Below, piece by piece: positions 35,671 to 42,543 of a stretch of 42,543 nt of DNA. The stretch covers positions 1 to 42,543 of the forward strand of contig NZ_BAGN01000213.1 of NCBI RefSeq assembly GCF_000308835.1, read 5' to 3'. Both the position numbers and the translations under genes were made by a program. The notes under the pieces are model-generated. The model saw only the letters and a program-made list of their open reading frames with translations. It made no database searches and was not told where the DNA came from. This DNA is from Nocardia vinacea NBRC 16497 (GTDB lineage Bacteria; Actinomycetota; Actinomycetes; Mycobacteriales; Mycobacteriaceae). The first letter of the stretch is position 1. The number at the start of each line of letters is the position of its first letter.

Positions 35671-35864
35671 CGCGGCGCGAAGCTCTGGCCGCGTTCGGTG
35701 AGGGCCGTACGGAGTTTGGCGATGGCGGTGGGACCGACGCCGTGCAGTGCGGCGAGATCACGTTCGGTCCATGCGGTCAGGTCGGCCAGGCGGTGGATTC
35801 CGGCGGCGGCCAGGGCGCGCTCGGCCGGTTTGCCGAGTTTTGCGGGGAGGTCGGAGTCGGGCAT
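35664..35864 (-). CDS. small helix-hairpin-helix DNA-binding protein
   Basis: 66-residue protein made almost only of an HhH pair: ALAAAGIHRLADLTAW, then LAALHGVGPTAIAKLRTAL, like the RNA polymerase alpha C-terminal fold. Such small proteins are widespread in actinobacteria; the function is not established, DNA binding is likely. Its stop codon overlaps the end of the transglycosylase gene on the other strand. Confidence 0.8.
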   Translation of the reverse strand: MPDSDLPAKLGKPAERALAAAGIHRLADLTAWTERDLAALHGVGPTAIAKLRTALTERGQSFAPRQ

Positions 35865-36001
35865 GGCCCCATACTGCCCCGCGGGTCCGACAACTGTGAG
35901 TAGAGGCGGCTCGACGCGAGTGTGTGACGTACGCCCCGTAAAGTCGTCTCAGAACAGCAGCGTAAGAGAACGCGGCACACCGTGCAGCGCGAGGAGCACC
36001 A

Positions 36002-36769
36002 GTGTCACTCGATCAGCCACTCGCCCCGCTTCCCCAGGAGGGCATGGGGTTTGCGTCGGCGTGGCCCATCCGGGCTGGCGATGTAGATCCGTACAACCGC
36101 TTGCGGTTCGACGCCGTCGCACGTTATCTGCAGGATATTGCCTGGGAACAACTGCAACAGACGAATCTGCATACGACCGATCCGAGCTGGATCGTGCGTC
36201 GTACGGTCATCGACGTCATCCGGCCGATCCTGTGGCCCGACGAGGTACGGCTGCTGCGGTGGTGTTCGAGCATGTCCACCCGGTGGACGAATATGCGGGT
36301 GCGCATCACCAGCGCGAACGGCGGATTGATCGAGACCGAGGGCTTCTGGATCAATATCAGCGAGTCCAACAATATGCCCGCCAGGATCAGCGATGAGGGC
36401 CTCTCATACCTGGCGCAGACCACCAATGAGCACCGCCTGCGCTGGCGGCCCTATCTCACCGACTCCACCCCGCCGGAATCGGATACCGATATGCCGTTCC
36501 CGGTGCGGGCCACCGATATCGACCAGTACAACCACGTCAACAATGCCTGTTACTGGCAGGCGGTGGAACAGTTCCTGGTCGAATATCCCAAGCTGGTCGC
36601 GGGGCCGCATCGCGCGGTGATCGAGTACGTCGCGCCGGTGCTGGCTCGTCAGCATGTCACCGTGCGCAGCCGCTACGAACCGGGCGACCGCTCCGGACGG
36701 CCGGTGCTGCGGTTGTGGTTCGTGGTCGGCGGCACGACCACGACCGTCGTGCGCATCATGCCCCTGTAA
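36002..36769 (+). CDS. acyl-ACP thioesterase family protein
   Basis: 255-residue double-hotdog thioesterase, the FatA-like type common in mycobacteria and relatives. The first hotdog begins at DPYNRLRFDAVARYLQDIAW; the second has the catalytic-region DQYNHVNNACYW. It releases fatty acids from acyl carriers or CoA. Start GTG 36002 has GAGGAG 6 nt upstream. The gene stands alone, convergent with fprB. Confidence 0.88.
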   Translation: MSLDQPLAPLPQEGMGFASAWPIRAGDVDPYNRLRFDAVARYLQDIAWEQLQQTNLHTTDPSWIVRRTVIDVIRPILWPDEVRLLRWCSSMSTRWTNMRVRITSANGGLIETEGFWINISESNNMPARISDEGLSYLAQTTNEHRLRWRPYLTDSTPPESDTDMPFPVRATDIDQYNHVNNACYWQAVEQFLVEYPKLVAGPHRAVIEYVAPVLARQHVTVRSRYEPGDRSGRPVLRLWFVVGGTTTTVVRIMPL

Positions 36770-36775
36770 AGAAAA

Positions 36776-36806
36776 ACCGGCTCCGTTCACTGGGAACGGA
36801 GCCGGT
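36776..36806. terminator. bidirectional terminator between thioesterase gene and fprB
   Basis: Perfect 13-bp stem ACCGGCTCCGTTC with a 5-nt loop, 6-37 bp past the thioesterase stop. On the minus strand it is followed by TTTTTCTTT, so it is a strong rho-independent terminator for fprB; on the plus strand the T-run is missing. Confidence 0.93.
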
Positions 36807-36812
36807 CGCTGT

Positions 36813-38483
36813 TCAGTCGCGCGCGGCCTTGAGCAGATCCTCACGGGTAGTGAGCTTGACCCGCGGACGGCCCGACGCCTTACCCGCGGACTTCTCCGCC
36901 GTATCGATCGCCTTCCAGCCCTCACGGTCGACCAGATCGGCCTGCCGTTGTGCGATCAGCGCCTTCAGCGCGGCCCGATCGGCCTGTGGCACACCGAGTT
37001 TGCCCGCAGTGAAGTCGGCGAGAAGGAGCTCGACGGTCTCCTCGGAGTCGACGCGGTTGGAGCCGATGACACCGCGTGGACCGCGCTTGATCCAGCCGCT
37101 CACGTACACACCGGGCAACGGAATACCATCCTCGCCAATGACGCGGCCGTGCTCGTTGGGGACGACGGCGCGGCGCTCGTCGAAGGGCAGATCCTTGATC
37201 GGTTCGCCCTTGTAGCCGATGGAACGCAAAACCAGTCCGGCGTCCAGGGTCTCGCTGCGATCGGTCGTGCGCGCCACCAATTGGCCGTTCTCGCTGACCA
37301 ATTCGTTGTGCGCGAACTCCACCGACTCGACGTGATCGGCACCGTGCAATGCCGTCGGCGAGACCAGGTAGCGGAAGACGATCCGCTTATTGGCCGGATC
37401 ACGCCGCCCCGCCGCGTATTCCTTGGCGAGGGTGTACTTCAGCTCCAGCGACGGCTCGACCTCGGGATCGTCCAGCAGCGCCTGACTGCCCGGGTCGAGC
37501 GTCAGGTCGGCCTCCTCGACGACGATATCGACGCCCTTCAGATGGGTCAGTGCCAGGAATTCCGGCGAGGTGTAGGCCGCCTGCAGCGGACCGCGCCGGC
37601 CGAGCACGACGACCTCGCGGATATTGCTGCCGCGCAGCGCATCCAGGGCATGGTCGGCGATATCGGTCTTGGCGAGTTCGTCCGGGTCCACTGTCAGCAC
37701 GCGGGCTACATCCAGCGCGACGTTGCCGTTGCCGACGATCACCGCGCGCTCACCGGACAGGTCGAACTTGCGATCCGCGTAGTCCGGATGGCCGTTGTAC
37801 CAGGCGACGAATTCGGTCGCCGAATGGCTGCCAGGCAGATCCTCGCCCGGCACGCCCAAACGGCGGTCGGCGGACGCGCCGACGGCGTAGATGACCGCGT
37901 GGTGGTGAGCGAGCAGTTCCTCGTGGCTGATGTGCGAGCCGACCTCCACGTTGAGGTAGTACTGCAGCGTCTCGCGCCGGAAGGCCGACTCGAACAGCCC
38001 GGAGACCGTCTTGGTGCCCGGGTGGTCGGGGGCGACGCCCGCGCGCACCAGACCCCACGGCGTGGGCAGCCGATCGAACATCTCGACCTCGACATCGCAG
38101 CGGCGCAGCAGCTCGTCGGCCGCGTAACAGGCCGCGGGTCCCGCGCCGACGATCGCGACGCGCAGCGTGCCGAGTTCCTTGGGCGGACGCGCGGGCGTGA
38201 CGATCGGATCGAAGTTCGATTCGAGTGGATGCCGTTGGAAGTAGGCGGCGTTGATGTCACGGAACCTGGCCAGCGACGCGGTCAGATCATCCTCGGAGAA
38301 GATGGCCTCCACCGGGCACGCGTCGACGCAGGCACCGCAGTCGATACAGGTGTCGGGGTCGATGTAGAGCATCTCGGTCGTCGCGAATTCCGGCTGGTCC
38401 GGGGTGGGACGGATGCAATCGACCGGGCACTCAGTGACGCAGCTGGCGTCGTTGCAACAACGCTGCGTGATTACGTAGGCCAT
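36813..38483 (-). CDS. fprB: ferredoxin-fused ferredoxin--NADP reductase FprB
   Basis: 556-residue fusion. Residues 1-60 are a bacterial ferredoxin with Cys in CCNDASCVTECPVDC and CIDCGACVDACP, for two Fe-S clusters. From about 105 follows an adrenodoxin-reductase-like part: FAD site VAIVGAGPAACYAADELL, NADP site IVGNGNVALDVAR, LGRRGP, and GWIKRGPRGVIGSNR. It exchanges electrons between NADPH and ferredoxins for P450s and other enzymes. Full length for the family. Confidence 0.96.
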   Translation of the reverse strand: MAYVITQRCCNDASCVTECPVDCIRPTPDQPEFATTEMLYIDPDTCIDCGACVDACPVEAIFSEDDLTASLARFRDINAAYFQRHPLESNFDPIVTPARPPKELGTLRVAIVGAGPAACYAADELLRRCDVEVEMFDRLPTPWGLVRAGVAPDHPGTKTVSGLFESAFRRETLQYYLNVEVGSHISHEELLAHHHAVIYAVGASADRRLGVPGEDLPGSHSATEFVAWYNGHPDYADRKFDLSGERAVIVGNGNVALDVARVLTVDPDELAKTDIADHALDALRGSNIREVVVLGRRGPLQAAYTSPEFLALTHLKGVDIVVEEADLTLDPGSQALLDDPEVEPSLELKYTLAKEYAAGRRDPANKRIVFRYLVSPTALHGADHVESVEFAHNELVSENGQLVARTTDRSETLDAGLVLRSIGYKGEPIKDLPFDERRAVVPNEHGRVIGEDGIPLPGVYVSGWIKRGPRGVIGSNRVDSEETVELLLADFTAGKLGVPQADRAALKALIAQRQADLVDREGWKAIDTAEKSAGKASGRPRVKLTTREDLLKAARD

Positions 38484-38665
38484 ATTGTGCAGATCCTCGA
38501 AAATGTACCTGGGCTATAGCCACCCAAGGGGGTCGGGAGTGGTCGGGAGCGTCATCGTCGCGGTGCCGGCGGAGGGTGCTCCATGAGGCGCCGTGATGTG
38601 ATGCCGCTTTCAGTTTGCCTCGAGTGTGTTCGAGGCCTCTCCTCCGGAGGGCTTACGGTATCTCC

Positions 38666-39157
38666 ATGGTGCGGACTCTGATCCTCATGCGGCACGGTAA
38701 GTCGTCCTATCCCGACGGTATCTCCGATCACGAGCGTCCGCTCGCTCCGCGTGGTCAGCGCGAGGCCGGACTTGCCGGTCAGTGGTTACGCGAGACCCAG
38801 CCGCCGATCGATGCGGTACGGTGCTCGACCGCCACACGCACGCGCGAAACGCTCGCCGCCACCGGAGTTACCGCGCCGGTGGTCTACGAGGCGGGCATCT
38901 ACGAAGCGTCGCCGCGCACGCTCATCGAATTGGTCCAGCTCAGCGACGACGATGTCACGACGCTGCTGGTCATCGGGCATGCGCCCGGAATGCCGTGGAC
39001 GGCATGGGAGTTGGCGAGCAATCGCGACTCCGAACCGGCGATCGAGCTCAGCCGGAAGTTCCCCACATCGGCGCTGGCAGTACTCGAATTCGACCGGCCG
39101 TGGGCGCAGGTGGACGAGGGCACCGGCGATCTGGTGCGCTTCCACATTCCGCGCTGA
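38666..39157 (+). CDS. SixA-type histidine phosphatase
   Basis: 163-residue histidine phosphatase. The catalytic LMRHGKSS is at the N-terminus (phospho-His), DHERPLAPRGQREA follows, and the second His is in VIGHAPG. SixA removes phosphate from histidine in two-component phosphorelays in enterobacteria; the actinobacterial target is unknown. ATG 38666 is chosen by homology to the usual N-terminus; GGAGGG lies 14 nt upstream. Confidence 0.85.
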   Translation: MVRTLILMRHGKSSYPDGISDHERPLAPRGQREAGLAGQWLRETQPPIDAVRCSTATRTRETLAATGVTAPVVYEAGIYEASPRTLIELVQLSDDDVTTLLVIGHAPGMPWTAWELASNRDSEPAIELSRKFPTSALAVLEFDRPWAQVDEGTGDLVRFHIPR

Positions 39158-39169
39158 TCGCGGATGGCA

Positions 39170-39373
39170 TCAGTGCAGTAGTTTGCCGCCCACGACCACG
39201 ACGACGCCGAGGACGACGAGCAGCACAAACGCGGCGAATCCGCCGAGCAGCCACCACACGACGCCGAGCGCCACCACGAACGGCGCCACCGCGATGGCGG
39301 TGATCACCGGGCTTTCCTTGACCGTGGCCCAGGCCGAGCGGGCCCTGATCCGGTCGATGTCCTTACCTGGCAT
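39170..39373 (-). CDS. small membrane protein, 67 residues
   Basis: Two hydrophobic helices (ITAIAVAPFVVALGVVWWLL and FAAFVLLVVLGVVVVVGG) after a basic N-terminus MPGKDIDRIRARSAW. Not recognised as a named family. It is convergent with the phosphatase gene. Reading-frame quality and amphipathic layout support a real gene, but it is short. Confidence 0.55.
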   Translation of the reverse strand: MPGKDIDRIRARSAWATVKESPVITAIAVAPFVVALGVVWWLLGGFAAFVLLVVLGVVVVVGGKLLH

Positions 39374-39468
39374 GTCACCAGGGTAGGTGCGAAAACCGGT
39401 TCTCGCCGTCGAGCGGGTGAGATGCCTCCGCTGGTGACTGCTTGCAGGTCACTCGAAATAATCAGCAG

Positions 39469-39837
39469 ATGGATTGGAAAATCGAACTGGTCGCAATTCC
39501 GGTTACCGATGTGGACCGCGCCAAGGACTTCTACACCAAGATCGGCTTCAACGCCGACCACGACCACCGCGTCGACGAGAGCCTGCGCTTCGTCCAGCTG
39601 ACCCCACCCGGCTCCGGCTGTTCCATCTGCATCGGTGAGGGCCTCACCGACGCCGCACCGGGCAGCGTCGAGGGCATGCAGGTGGTCGTCGCGAGCGCCG
39701 AGGACGCGTACCAGCAGCTGGTCGCGGCGGGTGTGGAGGCGTCCCCGGTGGTGGATATGGGTTGGGGCCTGTTCACCTTCTTCACCGACCCCGATGGCAA
39801 CAAATGGGCCGTGCAGGAGCTGCCCAAGCGCGACTGA
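39469..39837 (+). CDS. VOC/glyoxalase-family protein
   Basis: 122-residue vicinal-oxygen-chelate protein, one betaalphabeta-beta-beta pair of modules: MDWKIELVAIPVTDVDRAKDF, then GLFTFFTDPDGNKWAVQELP. The C-terminal Glu is a likely metal ligand. Could be a glyoxalase, dioxygenase or resistance protein; not assignable. The frame extends to 39442 but the homologous start is ATG 39469. Confidence 0.85.
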   Translation: MDWKIELVAIPVTDVDRAKDFYTKIGFNADHDHRVDESLRFVQLTPPGSGCSICIGEGLTDAAPGSVEGMQVVVASAEDAYQQLVAAGVEASPVVDMGWGLFTFFTDPDGNKWAVQELPKRD

Positions 39838-39858
39838 ACCTGCGATACGGCTCTCGTC

Positions 39859-39894
39859 GGTCATCGCCGCGCAGCAGAAAGCGCGGCGATGACC
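39859..39894. terminator. bidirectional hairpin between VOC gene and Uma2 gene
   Basis: Perfect 14-bp stem GGTCATCGCCGCGC with an 8-nt loop between two convergent genes. No long T-run on either side, but position and strength fit a shared terminator. Confidence 0.8.
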
Positions 39895-39907
39895 GCGTTC
39901 GGGCGCG

Positions 39908-40486
39908 TCAGCCCAGCTGATCCAGCCGAATCGTGAGAGGACACGGCGAATTCGTCGTGAAAGTGCCCGTGACCTCATCGTTGTCGACGTAGCCGAGTTC
40001 GTCTGTAAACCGGAAGGCCAGCAGGCTCACCGGCGGGGTCAAGTCGAGCACCCAATAGTGCGGAATCCCGGCATCAGCGTATTCGCCACGCTTGATCTTG
40101 TAATCCATCCGCCGGGAACCGGGCGACACGATCTCGACGACAACGTGGACACGCGACGACCGAAGGATGCCGCCTTCGTCCTCCACCCGCTGATACTCGC
40201 TGCTGTCCACTACCACCAGGTCGGGCCGACGGACTGTGGCAGGCCCGTCCTCGGGAACCAGTTGCAAGTCGATGTCGACATCCGGGGCCGCTCTGAGATC
40301 CGCCGGCAATTGCTCGTCCACCTGACTGAAGAGTCGAGCGCCCGCCACGTTGTGGCGCGGTTTCGGTGATGGCGACATCACAAGGATCCCCTCCTGCAAC
40401 TCCCAGCGATACAGATCATCCTCACCGAGCGCTTCATACTCAGCGATTGTCAGCTGCCGCCGCCATGGCTCAGGAAGTGCCGTCAC
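39908..40486 (-). CDS. Uma2-family (DUF820) putative nuclease
   Basis: 192-residue protein of the restriction-endonuclease-like PD-(D/E)xK superfamily. Family marks: WELQEGILVMSPSPKPRHN, RRPDLVVVD (acidic), VHVVVEIVSPGSRRMDYKIKRGEYADAGIPHYWVLD. Start GTG 40486 has GAGGAG 5 nt upstream. Function in cells is not known; the family is expanded in cyanobacteria and actinobacteria. Confidence 0.88.
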   Translation of the reverse strand: MTALPEPWRRQLTIAEYEALGEDDLYRWELQEGILVMSPSPKPRHNVAGARLFSQVDEQLPADLRAAPDVDIDLQLVPEDGPATVRRPDLVVVDSSEYQRVEDEGGILRSSRVHVVVEIVSPGSRRMDYKIKRGEYADAGIPHYWVLDLTPPVSLLAFRFTDELGYVDNDEVTGTFTTNSPCPLTIRLDQLG

Positions 40487-40587
40487 CCTCGCTCCTCAGC
40501 TCGCCCCACCCCTGGTCGGCTCCAGTGTCCCACGCAAAGTACACGGCAGGCGGCAAGCGGATCCGATGTTCGGCAGAATTGGACTTG

Positions 40588-40605
40588 CTTGGAGTGCGCT
40601 CCAAG
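40588..40605. promoter_or_regulatory. MerR operator within a 19-bp spacer promoter
   Basis: Perfect inverted repeat CTTGGAG-TGCG-CTCCAAG. A -35-like TTGCTT (40585-40590) and a -10-like TAACGT (40610-40615) lie 19 bp apart around it, the stretched spacing that MerR activators correct. It is 41 bp above the MerR start. Confidence 0.8.
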
Positions 40606-40645
40606 TGACTAACGTCGGTTGTGTTCATCGAGAAGGGCGAGTGCA

Positions 40646-41116
40646 GTGGGTGGAGCCGTAGGTCAGGTTGTCGGTGATCAGCAAGTTGTCGAAGCGGATC
40701 GGGAGAAGCCGCAGTATTCGATCGGCGAGGCGGCCGATCGGTCGGGACTGAGTCGCGACACGCTGCGCTGGTACGAGCGGATCGGGCTGATGAACTACAT
40801 CGGGCGCGATCACGCCGGGAAGCGACGGTTCAGCAATCGCGATCTGGAGTGGTTGGCATTGATCGGCAGGTTGCGCACCACCGGGATGTCGGTGGCGGAC
40901 ATGGTCCGCTACGCCGAATTGGTGCGCGAGGGGGAATCCACCGTGCCCGAGCGGCTGCAGATGTTCCGCAATACCCGCGCGGAGGTGCTCGCCAAGATCG
41001 ACGAACTCCGTCAGACCCTGGCCGTACTCGATTACAAGATCGACCTGTACGAGGGCAAGACCGCCGCCGTCAAACCGGCCGCACTCACGCAGCCATGCGA
41101 AGGGGTCAAAATATGA
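40646..41116 (+). CDS. MerR-family transcriptional regulator
   Basis: 156-residue MerR activator. Winged helix about residues 22-90: YSIGEAADRSGLSRDTLRWY, ERIGLMNYIGRDHAGKRRF, DLEWLALIGRLRTTGMSVAD; then a coiled coil (RAEVLAKIDELRQTLAVLDY) and a short C-terminal effector tail. Start GTG 40646 has AGAAGGG 8 nt upstream. It is followed by a truncated aldo/keto reductase overlapping by ATGA, the usual target gene for this subfamily. Confidence 0.9.
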   Translation: MGGAVGQVVGDQQVVEADREKPQYSIGEAADRSGLSRDTLRWYERIGLMNYIGRDHAGKRRFSNRDLEWLALIGRLRTTGMSVADMVRYAELVREGESTVPERLQMFRNTRAEVLAKIDELRQTLAVLDYKIDLYEGKTAAVKPAALTQPCEGVKI

Positions 41117-41208
41117 CCTCACTTCCGACTGCAGCACTGGGCGCGAGCGGCATCCAGGTGGGCACACAAGGCCTGGGCTGCATGGGAATCAGCGATGCCT
41201 GGGAATGA
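41113..41208 (+). pseudogene. aldo/keto reductase remnant (first 31 codons)
   Basis: MTSLPTAALGASGIQVGTQG followed by LGCMGIS is the start of MerR-linked aldo/keto reductases, which are normally about 320 residues. Here it runs into a TGA after 31 codons; the rest is gone, probably by deletion. The ATG overlaps the MerR stop (ATGA), and the remnant stop overlaps a following ATG in the same ATGA way. Confidence 0.8.
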
Positions 41209-41237
41209 CCGACCACGCAGCAGATCAGGAGGCATCG

Positions 41238-41531
41238 GTGTCCACACTGACGCTCAATGTCCGATTTACCGCCAAGCCCGGTCACGAGACCGAACTGCGC
41301 GAGACGCTCGAGGATTTGGTCGCGCCGACGCTCGCCGAGGCGGGCTGCATCGCCTACGAGCTGTACCTGCACCCGAGCGACCCGAGCCGGGTGGTGCTGC
41401 TCGAGGAGTGGGTCGACGAAGCGGCGCTCGCGGCGCATTTCGAAACCCCGCATCTGGAGGAGGCCGCGGTCGTGTTGAACGAGATCCTGATCGAGCCGTT
41501 CCAACTCCGGCGGTTCCACGAGGTCGCCTGA
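41238..41531 (+). CDS. ABM/YgiN-type monooxygenase-like protein
   Basis: 97-residue ferredoxin-like-fold protein of the antibiotic biosynthesis monooxygenase family: NVRFTAKPGHETELRETLED, CIAYELYLHPSDPSRVVLLEEW, HFETPHL. These act on quinones, haem or unknown substrates. Start GTG 41238 has AGGAGG 6 nt upstream; an ATG at 41205 that overlaps the reductase remnant is open too but lacks such a site. Confidence 0.85.
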   Translation: MSTLTLNVRFTAKPGHETELRETLEDLVAPTLAEAGCIAYELYLHPSDPSRVVLLEEWVDEAALAAHFETPHLEEAAVVLNEILIEPFQLRRFHEVA

Positions 41532-41595
41532 TCCCCAGCGCAGCAGGGTGAACCGGACCGCAGTCCGGCCACCGTACTGCTCTACTATCCGGACC

Positions 41596-42384
41596 ATGGA
41601 GTCCTCCGGCAGACGCGTGTTCATCGATAAGCAGATCCCCGAGGCGTTTCGAGCGCTGAACACCGTGGCCAGCGCGGTCCGCGCGGCCGGTGCCGAGGCC
41701 GGACTCGACCGCAGGCTCATCGAACTGATCAACGTGCGCGTCTCGCAGATCAACGGCTGCGCCTACTGCCTGGACGTGCACCATCGCGCCGCTGTAGCGG
41801 CCGGGGCCACCGAGCGCGAACTCGCCGTATTGTCCGCATGGCAGCGGACCGAGCTGTTCACGCCGCAGGAGCGGGCCGCGCTGGCACTTGCCGAACTCAC
41901 CGCCACGCTGCCGGACGAGGCGACGATGGACCGTGAGTACGCTCTGGCACGCGAGCATTTATCGGATGAGCAGGTCTCGGCGATCCTCTGGGTCGCCACC
42001 ACGATCGGCGCGTTCAACCGCGTGTCGATCCTGAGCAAGCACCCGGTACGTCCGACGAAGGAGAAGTCGACCATGACCGAATCGACCCCCGAGAGCAACG
42101 TCGTTCGCAACGACGAGAAGAAGCGCTACGAGGTGTTCTACAGCGGCGAACTGGCCGGATTCGCCGAATACGAGGAGCGCGACGACGAGACGGTGTTCAT
42201 CCACACCGAGATCGATGGCGCGTTCTCCGGTAAGGGCCTCGGAAGCGTTCTGGCTGAGCACGCGGTCGAGGATGCGGTCGCCCGCGGCCGGGTGATCCGG
42301 CCGCTGTGCCCGTTCATCAAGGCCTACCTGGAGAAGCACCCGCAATACGACGAGCATGTGGTCGGCAAGGGCGTCACCCGATGA
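41596..42384 (+). CDS. fusion: carboxymuconolactone decarboxylase-like (AhpD-like) + GNAT-like domain
   Basis: 262-residue single frame. Residues 1 to about 155 are a CMD/AhpD-like peroxidase domain with the CxxC-H pair (C55, C58, H62 in INGCAYCLDVHH). From residue 160 (MTESTPESN...) to the end is a small GNAT-like acetyltransferase of the YjdJ/CG type (GLGSVLAEHAVEDAVARG, VIRPLCPFIKAYL). An AAGGAG 9 nt ahead of the codon for residue 160 and its ATG (42073) are still there, as if two genes had lost the stop between them. The chain may be a true fusion or also start inside. The stop overlaps the ATG of the repeat mini-ORF. Confidence 0.8.
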   Translation: MESSGRRVFIDKQIPEAFRALNTVASAVRAAGAEAGLDRRLIELINVRVSQINGCAYCLDVHHRAAVAAGATERELAVLSAWQRTELFTPQERAALALAELTATLPDEATMDREYALAREHLSDEQVSAILWVATTIGAFNRVSILSKHPVRPTKEKSTMTESTPESNVVRNDEKKRYEVFYSGELAGFAEYEERDDETVFIHTEIDGAFSGKGLGSVLAEHAVEDAVARGRVIRPLCPFIKAYLEKHPQYDEHVVGKGVTR

Positions 42385-42455
42385 GCGAGCGAACAATCGA
42401 CACAGCCGACATATCGGTCATGCCGGAGCCGAGCGCCAGCGAGGCGCAGGCATGA
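42381..42455 (+). other. mini-ORF 1 of the right-edge repeat array
   Basis: 24-residue frame MSERTID...SEAQA whose ATG overlaps the stop of the CMD-GNAT gene (ATGA) and whose TGA overlaps the next mini-ORF ATG (ATGA). It lacks the 9-bp TAGCGAGCG of the next copy. Whether it is translated is unknown. Confidence 0.45.
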
Positions 42456-42535
42456 GCGAGCGTAGCGAGCGAACAATCGACACAGCCGACATATCGGTCA
42501 TGCCGGAGCCGAGCGCCAGCGAGGCGCAGGCATGA
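42452..42535 (+). other. mini-ORF 2 of the right-edge repeat array
   Basis: 27-residue frame MSERSERTID...SEAQA, again overlapping by ATGA at both ends. A third copy starts at 42532 and is cut by the window edge. Confidence 0.45.
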
Positions 42536-42543
42536 GCGAGCGT

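Larger units (their letters stand above)
42381..42543 (+). repeat. tandem repeats, about 80 bp each, two full copies and a third cut off
   Basis: Copy 1 (42381-42451, 71 bp) and copy 2 (42452-42531, 80 bp) are identical except for a 9-bp TAGCGAGCG missing from copy 1; copy 3 begins at 42532. The start ATGAGCGAGCG and the segment CATGCCGGAGCCGAGCG match the minus-strand ends of the 84-bp repeats at 13834-14001. Confidence 0.93.

Overview
The window is high-GC actinobacterial DNA, most like Nocardia or a close relative in the Mycobacteriales. The support is a mycofactocin cluster, a KstR-type box ahead of a KshB-like reductase, EspC-like and ESX-type secretion substrates, paired DUF3558 lipoproteins, an FprB-type ferredoxin reductase and a standard str operon (rpsL-rpsG-fusA-tuf). 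All calls rest on motif and family recognition from the sequence; no database search was run. Long open frames antisense to real genes are a by-product of GC-rich codon use and are left out.

Layout. 1-2275 (-): 5' part of an EntF-like siderophore-type NRPS with a C domain and a serine-predicted A domain, cut by the window edge. 2707-9006 (-): a mycofactocin block in the order mftA, an in-frame mftB-mftC fusion, mftF, mftG, then a GAF/winged-helix regulator. The usual mftD and mftE are absent between mftC and mftF. 9306-11040 (+): a TetR regulator and a KshB-like steroid hydroxylase reductase behind a perfect KstR box. 11108-13998 (-): AlkD-like DNA repair protein, divergent glutamate-racemase paralogue, ferredoxin reductase, and an 84-bp tandem repeat forming a short coupled upstream ORF. 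14228-15213 (+): SPW membrane protein and coupled TetR regulator. 15407-16216 (-): alpha/beta hydrolase. 16570-20965 (-): str operon. 21261-23763 (-): two DUF3558 lipoproteins and hpd. 23923-25660 (+): Lrp regulator and LtrA membrane protein. 25721-31698 (-): a six-gene uptake/catabolic operon (amidohydrolase, ABC transporter, 2-oxoglutarate oxygenase, GntR regulator). 31827-34063 (-): AlkZ-like glycosylase and quinone oxidoreductase. 34211-35670 (+): ESX-type substrate pair, one with a lytic transglycosylase domain. 35664-40486: housekeeping genes (HhH protein, acyl-ACP thioesterase, fprB, sixA, small membrane protein, VOC protein, Uma2 protein). 40646-42384 (+): MerR regulator, a 31-codon aldo/keto reductase remnant, an ABM monooxygenase and a CMD-GNAT fusion, running into tandem overlapping mini-ORF repeats at the right edge.

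Strongest leads: (1) the MftB-MftC fusion in a cluster without mftD/mftE; (2) a repeat family of 80-84 bp units, seen at 13834-14001 and 42381-42543, that sits between genes and keeps ATGA stop-start overlaps, so that it behaves like a translational-coupling insert; (3) the ABC transporter/2OG oxygenase/amidohydrolase operon, probably for an N-heterocycle; (4) a CMD-GNAT fusion that keeps an internal ribosome binding site.
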